From Membranipora membranacea (Eukaryota > Bryozoa > Gymnolaemata > Cheilostomatida > Membraniporidae), in assembly GCA_914767715.1 (NCBI GenBank), contig OU612067.1, positions 13,087,001 through 13,151,000 of the forward strand: DNA of 64,000 nt, read 5' to 3'. The number at the start of each line of letters is the position of its first letter. Position 1 is the first letter of the stretch. The notes below the pieces were generated by a model. The model did no database searches. It worked only from the letters and a program-made list of their open reading frames with translations, and had not been told where the DNA came from. Shown here one piece after another: positions 1 through 10,353 of this stretch. The position numbers and the translations under genes were made by a program.

Positions 1-2
1 AA

Positions 3-86
3 CCGTTTGGCTCTGCTGTTTTTTATTCTCCGTCAGCGTTCGTTTAAATTAGGGTCACTTTTGCTAAAAAAAAACATGCCAAACGG
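3..86. repeat. Spaced inverted repeat within each monomer (9 bp arms)
   Basis: CCGTTTGGC (3-11) and GCCAAACGG (78-86) are exact reverse complements separated by 66 bp. The pair recurs in most monomers. It is broken where the right arm is GCCAAACAG (B-domain subtype, for example 28138-28146) or GCCAAACGT (for example 44304-44312). The arms could form a cruciform or mark protein binding, but a 66 bp spacer makes a strong hairpin unlikely. Confidence 0.7.
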
Positions 87-177
87 CAGCATTGAAAAAT
101 TAAATCTCTGTTCGATTCTTATCAAACTCCGACCAGTTCAAGCTCTTTTTGGCCTTACTCAAAATCCAGAATATCGG

Positions 178-189
178 AATCCTCGGATT
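178..189. repeat. Short dyad AATCC-TC-GGATT, site of the LINE insertion in one copy
   Basis: AATCC and GGATT are perfect reverse complements with a 2 bp centre. The dyad is present in nearly all monomers. In the monomer at 28442 the LINE fragment is inserted directly after this GGATT. The variant GGATA, found in 12 monomers, loses its outermost pair. Confidence 0.75.
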
Positions 190-277
190 AACTGGTGGGT
201 AATAACGCTGACTTGAAATTTCGAAAAATATACCAAGGGAGGGTATCACGCTTTTTTTTCGCTCAGATCAAAAAAAT

Positions 278-333
278 AGATTTGCTTCCAACTCACCTCA
301 TAAGGAGGAGCAACTCCTGCTGATCTCAAATCT
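278..333. repeat. Nested inverted repeats near monomer end
   Basis: The outer arms AGATTTG (278-284) and CAAATCT (327-333) are exact reverse complements. Inside them AGGAG-CAA-CTCCT (306-318) forms a second perfect dyad with a 3 nt loop. CCTC and GAGG around ATAAG form a competing short stem. The region is conserved in almost every monomer. The CTCACGTCATAAGG subtype alters the competing stem but leaves the inner dyad intact. Function is unknown. Confidence 0.7.
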
Positions 334-522
334 GCAAACCGTTTGGCTCTGCTGCTTTTCATTCTCCATCAGCGTTCGATTTAATTAGGGTCACTTTTGC
401 TAAAAAAAAACATGCCAAACGGCAGCATTGAAAAATTAAATCTCTGTTCGATTCTTATCAAACTCCGACCAGTTCAAGCTCTTATTGGCCTTACTCAAAA
501 TCCAGAATATCGGAATCCTCGG

Positions 523-539
523 ATAAACTGGTGGGTTAT
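523..539. repeat. Dyad ATAA...TTAT, base-pair-preserving variant of ATTA...TAAT
   Basis: In the common monomer ATTA and TAAT flank a 9 bp centre (GGATTAACTGG then GGGTAATAACG). Here both arms are changed, to ATAA and TTAT, so the T-A pair becomes A-T and the 4 bp stem is kept. The same linked pair starts at 523, 5870, 9543, 13216, 14881, 17883, 30348, 54454, 56797, 58471, 60479 and 62821. I did not find a monomer carrying only one of the two changes. Confidence 0.75.
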
Positions 540-671
540 AACGCTGACTTGAAATTTCGAAAAATATACCAAGGGAGGGTATCACGCTTTTTTTTCGCTC
601 AGATCAAAAAATAGATTTGCTTCCAACTCACCTCATAAGGAGGAGCAACTCCTGCTGATCTAAAATCTGCA

Positions 672-998
672 AACCGTTTGGCTCTGCTGCTTTTCATTCT
701 CCGTCAGCGTTCGTTTTAATTAGGGTCACTTTTGCTAAAAAAAACATGCCAAACGGCAGCATTGAAAAATTAAATCTCTTTTCGATTCTTATCAAACTCC
801 GACCAGTTCAAGCTCTGATTGGCCTTACTCAAAATCCAGAATATCAGAATCCTCGGATTAACTGGTGGGTAATAACGCTGACTTGAAATTTCGAAAAATA
901 TACCAATATCACGCTTTTTTTTCGCTCAGATCAAAAAATAGATTTGCTTCCAACTCACCTCATAAGGAGGAGCAACTCCTGCTGATCTCAAATCTGCA
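672..998 (+). repeat. Short monomer subtype with 7 bp deletion (327 bp)
   Basis: CCAAGGGAGGGTATCAC is reduced to CCAATATCAC, a 7 bp loss removing the G-rich motif, and the A-run is one base shorter. It is linked to CTCTGATTGG and ATATCAGAAT upstream. The same subtype, with the deletion a little downstream of the marker start, occurs at 865, 6212, 9885, 13558, 15223 and 18226 (start of the GTGGGTAATAACG motif). Spacings are 5347, 3673, 3673, 1665 and 3003 bp. The last two copies also carry ATATCAAGC. It is a convenient tracer of domain A and I found none in domain B. Confidence 0.9.
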
Positions 999-2672
999 AA
1001 CCGTTTGGCTCTGCTGCTTTTCATTCTCCGTCAGCGTTCGTTTTAAGTAGGGTCACTTTTGCTCAAAAAAAACATGCCAAACGGCAGCATTGAAAAATTA
1101 AATCTCTGTTCGATTCTTATCAAACTCCGACCAGTTCAAGCTCTTATTGGCCTTACTCAAAATCCAGAATATCGGAATCCTCGGATTAACTGGTGGGTAA
1201 TAACGCTGACTTGAAATTTCGATAAATATACCAAGGGAGGGTATCACGCTTTTTTTTCGCTCAGATCAAAAAATAGATTTGCTTCCAACTCACCTCATAA
1301 GGAGGAGCAACTCCTGCTGATCTCAAATCTGCAAACCGTTTGGCTCTGCTGCTTTTCATTCTCCGTCAGCGTTCGTTTTAATTAGGGTCACTTTTTCTAA
1401 AAAAAAACATGCCAAACGGCAGCATTGAAAAATTAAATCTCTTTTCGATTCTTATCAAACTCCGACCAGTTCAAGCTCTTATTGGCCTTACTCAAAATCC
1501 AGAATATCGGAATCCTCGGATTAACTGGTGGGTAATAACGCTGAATTGAAATTTCGAAAAATATACCAAGGGAGGGTATCACGCTTTTTTTTCGCTCAGA
1601 TCAAAAAATAGATTTGCTTCCAACTCACCTCATAAGGAGGAGCAACTCCTGCTGATCTCAAATCTGCAAACCGTTTGGCTCTGCGGCTTTTCATTCTCCG
1701 TCAGCGTTCGTTTTAATTAGGGTCACTTTTGCTAAAAAAAACATGCCAAACGGCAGCATTGAAAAATTAAATCTCTGTTCGATACTTATCAAACTCCGAC
1801 CAGTTCAAGCTCTTATTGGCCTTGCTCAAAATCCAGAATATCGGAATCCTCGGATTAACTGGTGGGTAATAACGCTGACTTGAAATTTCAAAAAATATAC
1901 CAAGGGAGGGTATCACGCTTTTTTTTCGCTCAGATCAAAAAATAGATTTGCTTCCAACTCACCTCATAAGGAGGAGCAACTCCTGCTGATCTCAAATCTG
2001 CAAACCGTTTGGCTCTGCTGCTTTTCATTCTCCGTCATCGTTCGTTTTAATTAGGGTCACTTTTGCTAAAAAAAAACATGCCAAACGGCAGCATTGAAAA
2101 ATTAAATCTCTGTTCGATTCTTATCAAACTCCGACCAGTTCAAGCTCTTATTGGCCTTACTCAAAATCCAGAATATCAGAATCCTCGGATTAACTGGTGG
2201 GTAATAACGCTGACTTGAAATTTCGAAAAATATACCAAGGGAGGGTATCACACTTTTTTTTCGCTCAGATCAAAAAATAGATTTGCTTCCAACTCACCTC
2301 ACAAGGAGGAGCAACTCCTGCTGATCTCAAATCTGCAAACCGTTTGGCTCTGCTGCTTTTCATTCTCCGTCAGCGTTCGTTTTAATTAGGGTCACTTTTG
2401 CTCAAAAAAAACATGCCAAACGGCAGCATTGAAAAATTAAATCTCTGTTTGATTCTTATCAAACTCCGACCAGTTCAAGCTCTTATTAGCCTTACTCAAA
2501 ATCCAGAATATCGGAATCCTCGGATTAACTGGTGAGTAATAACGCTGACTTGAAATTTCGAAAAATATACCAAGGGAGGGTATCACGCTTTTTTTTCGCT
2601 CAGATCAAAAAATAGATTTGCTTCCAACTCACCTCATAAGGAGGAGCAACTCCTGCTGATCTCAAATCTGCA
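999..2672 (+). repeat. Five-monomer duplication, copy 1 (1674 bp)
   Basis: Five successive subtypes appear in order: TAAGTAGGG with GATAAATATACC; CTTTTTCTA with CTGAATTG; CTGCGGC with GATACTTATC and CTTGCTC; CGTCATCG with CACAAGG; and CTCAAAA with TTTGATTC, TTATTAGCC and GTGAGTAAT. All recur in the same order in the next 1674 bp. Confidence 0.9.
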
Positions 2673-4346
2673 AACCGTTTGGCTCTGCTGCTTTTCATTC
2701 TCCGTCAGCGTTCGTTTTAAGTAGGGTCACTTTTGCTCAAAAAAAGCATGCCAAACGGCAGCATTGAAAAATTAAATCTCTGTTCGATTCTTATCAAACT
2801 CCGACCAGTTCAAGCTCTTATTGGCCTTACTCAAAATCCAGAATATCGGAATCCTCGGATTAACTGGTGGGTAATAACGCTGACTTGAAATTTCGATAAA
2901 TATACCAAGGGAGGGTATCACGCTTTTTTTTCGCTCACATCAAAAAATAGATTTGCTTCCAACTCACCTCATAAGGAGGAGCAACTCCTGCTGATCTCAA
3001 ATCTGCAAACCGTTTGGCTCTGCTGCTTTTCATTCTCCGTCAGCGTTCGTTTTAATTAGGGTCACTTTTTCTAAAAAAAAACATGCCAAACGGCAGCATT
3101 GAAAAATTAAATCTCTTTTCGATTCTTATCAAACTCCGACCAGTTCAAGCTCTTATTGGCCTTACTCAAAATCCAGAATATCGGAATCCTCGGATTAACT
3201 GGTGGGTAATAACGCTGAATTGAAATTTCGAAAAATATACCAAGGGAGGGTATCACGCTTTTTTTTCGCTCAGATCAAAAAATAGATTTGCTTCCAACTC
3301 ACCTCATAAGGAGGAGCAACTCCTGCTGATCTCTAATCTGCAAACCGTTTGGCTCTGCGGCTTTTCATTCTCCGTCAGCGTTCGTTTTAATTAGGGTCAC
3401 TTTTGCTAAAAAAAACATGCCAAACGGCAGCATTGAAAAATTAAATCTCTGTTCGATACTTATCAAACTCCGACCAGTTCAAGCTCTTATTGGCCTTGCT
3501 CAAAATCCAGAATATCGGAATCCTCGGATTAACTGGTGGGTAATAACGCTGACTTGAAATTTCGAAAAATATACCAAGGGAGGGTATCACGCTTTTTTTT
3601 CGCTCAGATCAAAAAATAGATTTGCTTCCAACTCACCTCATAAGGAGGAGCAACTCCTGCTGATCTCAAATCTGCAAACCGTTTGGCTCTGCTGCTTTTC
3701 ATTCTCCGTCATCGTTCGTTTTAATTAGGGTCACTTTTGCTAAAAAAAAACATGCCAAACGGCAGCATTGAAAAATTAAATCTCTGTTCGATACTTATCA
3801 AACTCCGACCAGTTCAAGCTCTTATTGGCCTTACTCAAAATCCAGAATATCAGAATCCTCGGATTAACTGGTGGGTAATAACGCTGACTTGAAATTTCGA
3901 AAAATATACCAAGGGAGGGTATCACACTTTTTTTTCGCTCAGATCAAAAAATAGATTTGCTTCCAACTCACCTCACAAGGAGGAGCAACTCCTGCTGATC
4001 TCAAATCTGCAAACCGTTTGGCTCTGCTGCTTTTCATTCTCCGTCAGCGTTCGTTTTAATTAGGGTCACTTTTGCTCAAAAAAAACATGCCAAACGGCAG
4101 CATTGAAAAATTAAATCTCTGTTTGATTCTTATCAAACTCCGACCAGTTCAAGCTCTTATTAGCCTTACTCAAAATCCAGAATATCGGAATCCTCGGATT
4201 AACTGGTGAGTAATAACGCTGACTTGAAATTTCGAAAAATATACCAAGGGAGGGTATCACGCTTTTTTTTCGCTCAGATCAAAAAATAGATTTGCTTCCA
4301 ACTCACCTCATAAGGAGGAGCAACTCCTGCTGATCTCAAATGTGCA
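2673..4346 (+). repeat. Five-monomer duplication, copy 2 (1674 bp)
   Basis: This copy repeats the five subtypes of 999-2672 at exactly 1674 bp (CTGCGG at 1681 and 3355). There are few private differences, for example AAAAGCATGCC and CGCTCACATC in its first monomer. Its later monomers also belong to the 3673 bp eleven-monomer repeat that follows, so two HOR scales overlap here. Confidence 0.9.
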
Positions 4347-6680
4347 AACCGTTTAGCTCTGCTGTTTTTCATTCTCCGTCAGCGTTCGTTTAAATTAGGG
4401 TCACTTTTGCTAAAAAAAACATGCCAAACGGCAGCATTGAAAAATTAAATCTCTGTTCGATTCTTATCAAACTCCGACCAGTTCAAGCTCTTATTGGCCT
4501 TACTCAAAATCCAGAATATCGGAATCCTCGGATTAACTGGTGGGTAATAACGCTGACTTGAAATTTCGAAAAATATACCAAGGGAGGGTATCATGCTTTT
4601 TTTCGCTCAGATCAAAAAATAGATTTGCTTCCAACTCACGTCATAAGGAGGAGCAACTCCTGCTGATCTCAAATCTGCAAACCGTTTGGCTCTGCTGCTT
4701 TTCATTCTCCGTCAGCTTTCGTTTTAATTAGGGTCACTTTTGCTAAAAAAAAACATGCCAAACGGCAGCATTGAAAAATTAAATCTCTGTTCGATTCTTA
4801 TCAAACTCCGACCAGTTCAAGCTCTTATTGGCCTTACTCAAAATCCAGAATATCGGAATCCCCGGATTAACTGGTGGGTAATAACGCTGACTTGAAATTT
4901 CGAAAAATATACCAAGGGAGGGTATCACGCTCTTTTTTCGCTCAGATCAAAAAATAGATTTGCATGCCACTCACCTCATAAGGAGGAGCAACTCCTGCTG
5001 ATCTCAAATCTGCAAACCGTTTGGCTCTGCTGCTTTTCATTCTCCGTCAGCGTTCGTTTTAATTAGGGTCACTTTTGCTAAAAAAAAACATGCCAAACGG
5101 CAGCATTGAAAAATTAAATCTCTGTTCGATTCTTATCAAACTCCGACCAGTTCAAGCTCTTATTGGCCTTACTCAAAATCCAGAATATCGGAATCCTCGG
5201 ATTAACTGGTGGGTAATAACGCTGACTTGAAATTTCGAAAAATATACCAAGGGAGGGTATCACGCTTTTTTTTCGCTCAGATCAAAAAATAGATTTGCTT
5301 CCAACTCACCTCATAAGGAGGAGCAACTCCTGCTGATCTCAAATCTGCAAACCGTTTGGCTCTGCTGCTTTTCATTCTCCGTCAGCGTTCGTTTTAATTA
5401 GGGTCACTTTTGCTAAAAAAAAACATGCCAAACGGCAGCATTGAAAAATTAAATCTCTGTTCGATTCTTATCAAACTCCGACCAGTTCAAGCTCTTATTG
5501 GCCTTACTCAAAATCCAGAATATCGGAATCCTCGGATTAACTGGCGGGTAGTAACGCTGACTTGAAATTTCGATAAATATACCAAGGGAGGGTATCACGC
5601 TTTTTTTTCGCTCAGATCAAAAATAGATTTGCTTCCAACTCACCTCATAAGGAGGAGCAACTCCTGCTGATCTCAAATCTGCAAACCGTTTGGCTCTGCT
5701 GCTTTTCATTCTCCGTCAGCGTTCGTTTTAATTAGGGTCACTTTTGCTAAAAAAAAACATGCCAAACGGCAGCATTGAAAAATTAAATCTCTGTTCGATT
5801 CTTATCAAACTCCGACCAGTTCAAGCTCTTATTGGCCTTACTCAAAATCCAGAATATCGGAATCCTCGGATAAACTGGTGGGTTATAACGCTGACTTGAA
5901 ATTTCGAAAAATATACCAAGGGAGGGTATCACGCTTTTTTTTCGCTCAGATCAAAAAATAGATTTGCTTCCAACTCACCTCATAAGGAGGAGCAACTCCT
6001 GCTGATCTAAAATCTGCAAACCGTTTGGCTCTGCTGCTTTTCATTCTCCGTCAGCGTTCGTTTTAATTAGGGTCACTTTTGCTAAAAAAAACATGCCAAA
6101 CGGCAGCATTGAAAAATTAAATCTCTTTTCGATTCTTATCAAACTCCGACCAGTTCAAGCTCTGATTGGCCTTACTCAAAATCCAGAATATCAGAATCCT
6201 CGGATTAACTGGTGGGTAATAACGCTGACTTGAAATTTCGAAAAATATACCAATATCACGCTTTTTTTTCGCTCAGATCAAAAAATAGATTTGCTTCCAA
6301 CTCACCTCATAAGGAGGAGCAACTCCTGCTGATCTCAAATCTGCAAACCGTTTGGCTCTGCTGCTTTTCATTCTCCGTCAGCGTTCGTTTTAAGTAGGGT
6401 CACTTTTGCTCAAAAAAAACATGCCAAACGGCAGCATTGAAAAATTAAATCTCTGTTCGATTCTTATCAAACTCCGACCAGTTCAAGCTCTTATTGGCCT
6501 TACTCAAAATCCAGAATATCGGAATCCTCGGATTAACTGGTGGGTAATAACGCTGACTTGAAATTTCGAAAAATATACCAAGGGAGGGTATCACGCTTTT
6601 TTTTCGCTCAGATCAAAAAATAGATTTGCTTCCAACTCACCTCAGAAGGAGGAGCAACTCCTGCTGATCTCAAATGTGCA
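3008..6680 (+). repeat. Eleven-monomer HOR, unit 1 (3673 bp)
   Basis: From about 3.2 kb each marker recurs 3673 bp later: CTGCGG at 3355, 7028 and 10701; GCATGCCAC at 4962, 8635 and 12308; the 7 bp deletion subtype at 6212, 9885 and 13558. The first half of the first monomer here (CTTTTTCTA subtype) differs from units 2 and 3, which carry the TTTATTCTCC subtype there. The true homology therefore starts near 3.2 kb. Confidence 0.88.
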
Positions 6681-9600
6681 AACCGTTTGGCTCTGCTGTT
6701 TTTTATTCTCCGTCAGCGTTCGTTTAAATTAGGGTCACTTTTGCTAAAAAAAAACATGCCAAACGGCAGCATTGAAAAATTAAATCTCTGTTCGATTCTT
6801 ATCAAACTCCGACCAGTTCAAGCTCTTTTTGACCTTACTCAAAATCCAGAATATCGGAATCCTCGGATTAACTGGTGGGTAATAACGCTGAATTGAAATT
6901 TCGAAAAATATACCAAGGGAGGGTATCACGCTTTTTTTTCGCTCAGATCAAAAAATAGATTTGCTTCCAACTCACCTCATAAGGAGGAGCAACTCCTGCT
7001 GATCTCAAATCTGCAAACCGTTTGGCTCTGCGGCTTTTCATTCTCCGTCAGCGTTCGTTTTAATTAGGGTCACTTTTGCTAAAAAAAACATGCCAAACGG
7101 CAGCATTGAAAAATTAAATCTCTGTTCGATACTTATCAAACTCCGACCAGTTCAAGCTCTTATTGGCCTTGCTCAAAATCCAGAATATCGGAATCCTCGG
7201 ATTAACTGGTGGGTAATAACGCTGACTTGAAATTTCAAAAAATATACCAAGGGAGGGTATCACGCTTTTTTTTCGCTCAGATCAAAAAATAGATTTGCTT
7301 CCAACTCACCTCATAAGGAGGAGCAACTCCTGCTGATCTCAAATCTGCAAACCGTTTGGCTCTGCTGCTTTTCATTCTCCGTCATCGTTCGTTTTAATTA
7401 GGGTCACTTTTGCTAAAAAAAAACATGCCAAACGGCAGCATTGAAAAATTAAATCTCTGTTCGATTCTTATCAAACTCCGACCAGTTCAAGCTCTTATTG
7501 GCCTTACTCAAAATCCAGAATATCAGAATCCTCGGATTAACTGGTGGGTAATAACGCTGACTTGAAATTTCGAAAAATATACCAAGGGAGGGTATCACAC
7601 TTTTTTTTCGCTCAGATCAAAAAATAGATTTGCTTCCAACTCACCTCACAAGGAGGAGCAACTCCTGCTGATCTCAAATCTGCAAACCGTTTGGCTCTGC
7701 TGCTTTTCATTCTCCGTCAGCGTTCGTTTTAATTAGGGTCACTTTTGCTCAAAAAAAACATGCCAAACGGCAGCATTGAAAAATTAAATCTCTGTTTGAT
7801 TCTTATCAAACTCCGACCAGTTCAAGCTCTTATTAGCCTTACTCAAAATCCAGAATATCGGAATCCTCGGATTAACTGGTGAGTAATAACGCTGACTTGA
7901 AATTTCGAAAAATATACCAAGGGAGGGTATCACGCTTTTTTTTCGCTCAGATCAAAAAATAGATTTGCTTCCAACTCACCTCATAAGGAGGAGCAACTCC
8001 TGCTGATCTCAAATGTGCAAACCGTTTTGCTCTGCTGTTTTTCATTCTCCGTCAGCGTTCGTTTAAATTAGGGTCACTTTTGCTAAAAAAAACATGCCAA
8101 ACGGCAGCATTGAAAAATTAAATCTCTGTTCGATTCTTATCAAACTCCGACCAGTTCAAGCTCTTATTGGCCTTACTCAAAATCCAGAATATCGGAATCC
8201 TCGGATTAACTGGTGGGTAATAACGCTGACTTGAAATTTCGAAAAATATACCAAGGGAGGGTATCATGCTTTTTTTCGCTCAGATCAAAAAATAGATTTG
8301 CTTCCAACTCACGTCATAAGGAGGAGCAACTCCTGCTGATCTCAAATCTGCAAACCGTTTGGCTCTGCTGCTTTTCATTCTCCGTCAGCTTTCGTTTTAA
8401 TTAGGGTCACTTTTGCTAAAAAAAAACATGCCAAACGGCAGCATTGAAAAATTAAATCTCTGTTCGATTCTTATCAAACTCCGACCAGTTCAAGCTCTTA
8501 TTGGCCTTACTCAAAATCCAGAATATCGGAATCCCCGGATTAACTGGTGGGTAATAACGCTGACTTGAAATTTCGAAAAATATACCAAGGGAGGGTATCA
8601 CGCTCTTTTTTCGCTCAGATCAAAAAATAGATTTGCATGCCACTCACCTCATAAGGAGGAGCAACTCCTGCTGATCTCAAATCTGCAAACCGTTTGGCTC
8701 TGCTGCTTTTCATTCTCCGTCAGCGTTCGTTTTAATTAGGGTCACTTTTGCTAAAAAAAAACATGCCAAACGGCAGCATTGAAAAATTAAATCTCTGTTC
8801 GATTCTTATCAAACTCCGACCAGTTCAAGCTCTTATTGGCCTTACTCAAAATCCAGAATATCGGACTCCTCGGATTAACTGGTGGGTAATAACGCTGACT
8901 TGAAATTTCGAAAAATATACCAAGGGAGGGTATCACGCTTTTTTTTCGCTCAGATCAAAAAATAGATTTGCTTCCAACTCACCTCATAAGGAGGAGCAAC
9001 TCCTGCTGATCTCAAATCTGCAAACCGTTTGGCTCTGCTGCTTTTCATTCTCCGTCAGCGTTCGTTTTAATTAGGGTCACTTTTGCTAAAAAAAAACATG
9101 CCAAACGGCAGCATTGAAAAATTAAATCTCTGTTCGATTCTTATCAAACTCCGACCAGTTCAAGCTCTTATTGGCCTTACTCAAAATCCAGAATATCGGA
9201 ATCCTCGGATTAACTGGCGGGTAGTAACGCTGACTTGAAATTTCGATAAATATACCAAGGGAGGGTATCACGCTTTTTTTTCGCTCAGATCAAAAATAGA
9301 TTTGCTTCCAACTCACCTCATAAGGAGGAGCAACTCCTGCTGATCTCAAATCTGCAAACCGTTTGGCTCTGCTGCTTTTCATTCTCCGTCAGCGTTCGTT
9401 TTAATTAGGGTCACTTTTGCTAAAAAAAAACATGCCAAACGGCAGCATTGAAAAATTAAATCTCTGTTCGATTCTTATCAAACTCCGACCAGTTCAAGCT
9501 CTTATTGGCCTTACTCAAAATCCAGAATATCGGAATCCTCGGATAAACTGGTGGGTTATAACGCTGACTTGAAATTTCGAAAAATATACCAAGGGAGGGT

Positions 9601-10353
9601 ATCACGCTTTTTTTTCGCTCAGATCAAAAAATAGATTTGCTTCCAACTCACCTCATAAGGAGGAGCAACTCCTGCTGATCTAAAATCTGCAAACCGTTTG
9701 GCTCTGCTGCTTTTCATTCTCCGTCAGCGTTCGTTTTAATTAGGGTCACTTTTGCTAAAAAAAACATGCCAAACGGCAGCATTGAAAAATTAAATCTCTT
9801 TTCGATTCTTATCAAACTCCGACCAGTTCAAGCTCTGATTGGCCTTACTCAAAATCCAGAATATCAGAATCCTCGGATTAACTGGTGGGTAATAACGCTG
9901 ACTTGAAATTTCGAAAAATATACCAATATCACGCTTTTTTTTCGCTCAGATCAAAAAATAGATTTGCTTCCAACTCACCTCATAAGGAGGAGCAACTCCT
10001 GCTGATCTCAAATCTGCAAACCGTTTGGCTCTGCTGCTTTTCATTCTCCGTCAGCGTTCGTTTTAAGTAGGGTCACTTTTGCTCAAAAAAAACATGCCAA
10101 ACGGCAGCATTGAAAAATTAAATCTCTGTTCGATTCTTATCAAACTCCGACCAGTTCAAGCTCTTATTGGCCTTACTCAAAATCCAGAATATCGGAATCC
10201 TCGGATTAACTGGTGGGTAATAACGCTGACTTGAAATTTCGAAAAATATACCAAGGGAGGGTATCACGCTTTTTTTTCGCTCAGATCAAAAAATAGATTT
10301 GCTTCCAACTCACCTCAGAAGGAGGAGCAACTCCTGCTGATCTCAAATGTGCA
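6681..10353 (+). repeat. Eleven-monomer HOR, unit 2 (3673 bp)
   Basis: This is a complete unit of eleven subtypes. Its first monomer is a hybrid: the front half matches the subtype at position 1 (TTTATTCTCC, CTCTTTTTG) and the back half matches the CTGAATTG subtype at 1331 and 3008. Differences from unit 3 are rare, such as CTTTTTGACC here against CTTTTTGGCC there, and GGACTCCTC near 8874. Such near identity points to recent amplification. Confidence 0.92.

Larger units (their letters stand above)
1..336 (+). repeat. Representative satellite monomer (336 bp copy)
   Basis: Landmarks in order: CCGTTTGGC at 3-11; CTCCGTCAGCG at 39-49; TTAGGGTCAC at 49-58; an A9 run near 66-74; GCCAAACGG at 78-86; GTTCGATTC at 110-118; the dyad AATCC-TC-GGATT at 178-189; TTTCGAAAAAT near 219; AAGGGAGGGT near 235; a T8 run near 252-259; GGAGGAGCAACTCC near 304-317. 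This copy has one extra A in the A-run before TAGATTTGC, so it is 336 bp rather than 335. It belongs to the subtype with TTTATTCTCC and TTTAAATTAGGG that recurs at 6681, 10354, 14027 and 15692. The choice of monomer start is arbitrary. I cannot assign it to a named satellite family. Confidence 0.9.

Noticed and set aside
49-58. TTAGGG inside TTAGGGTCAC as telomeric repeat
   Set aside because: There is a single hexamer per monomer and no tandem run; it is a chance match.
8-118. RNA polymerase III promoter-like boxes (TGGCTCTGCTGT as box A, GTTCGATTC as box B), suggesting a SINE or tRNA origin
   Set aside because: Box A has mismatches and the spacing of ~100 bp is too long. The sequences flanking TTCGATT do not pair as a tRNA T arm. 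Box B is lost in many subtypes (TGTACG, TTTGATTC, TTCAATTC). A 9 bp degenerate match is likely by chance.
304-320. GGAGGAG as a ribosome binding site
   Set aside because: The sequence is eukaryotic satellite DNA with no plausible downstream gene; the motif is part of the AGGAG-CAA-CTCCT dyad.
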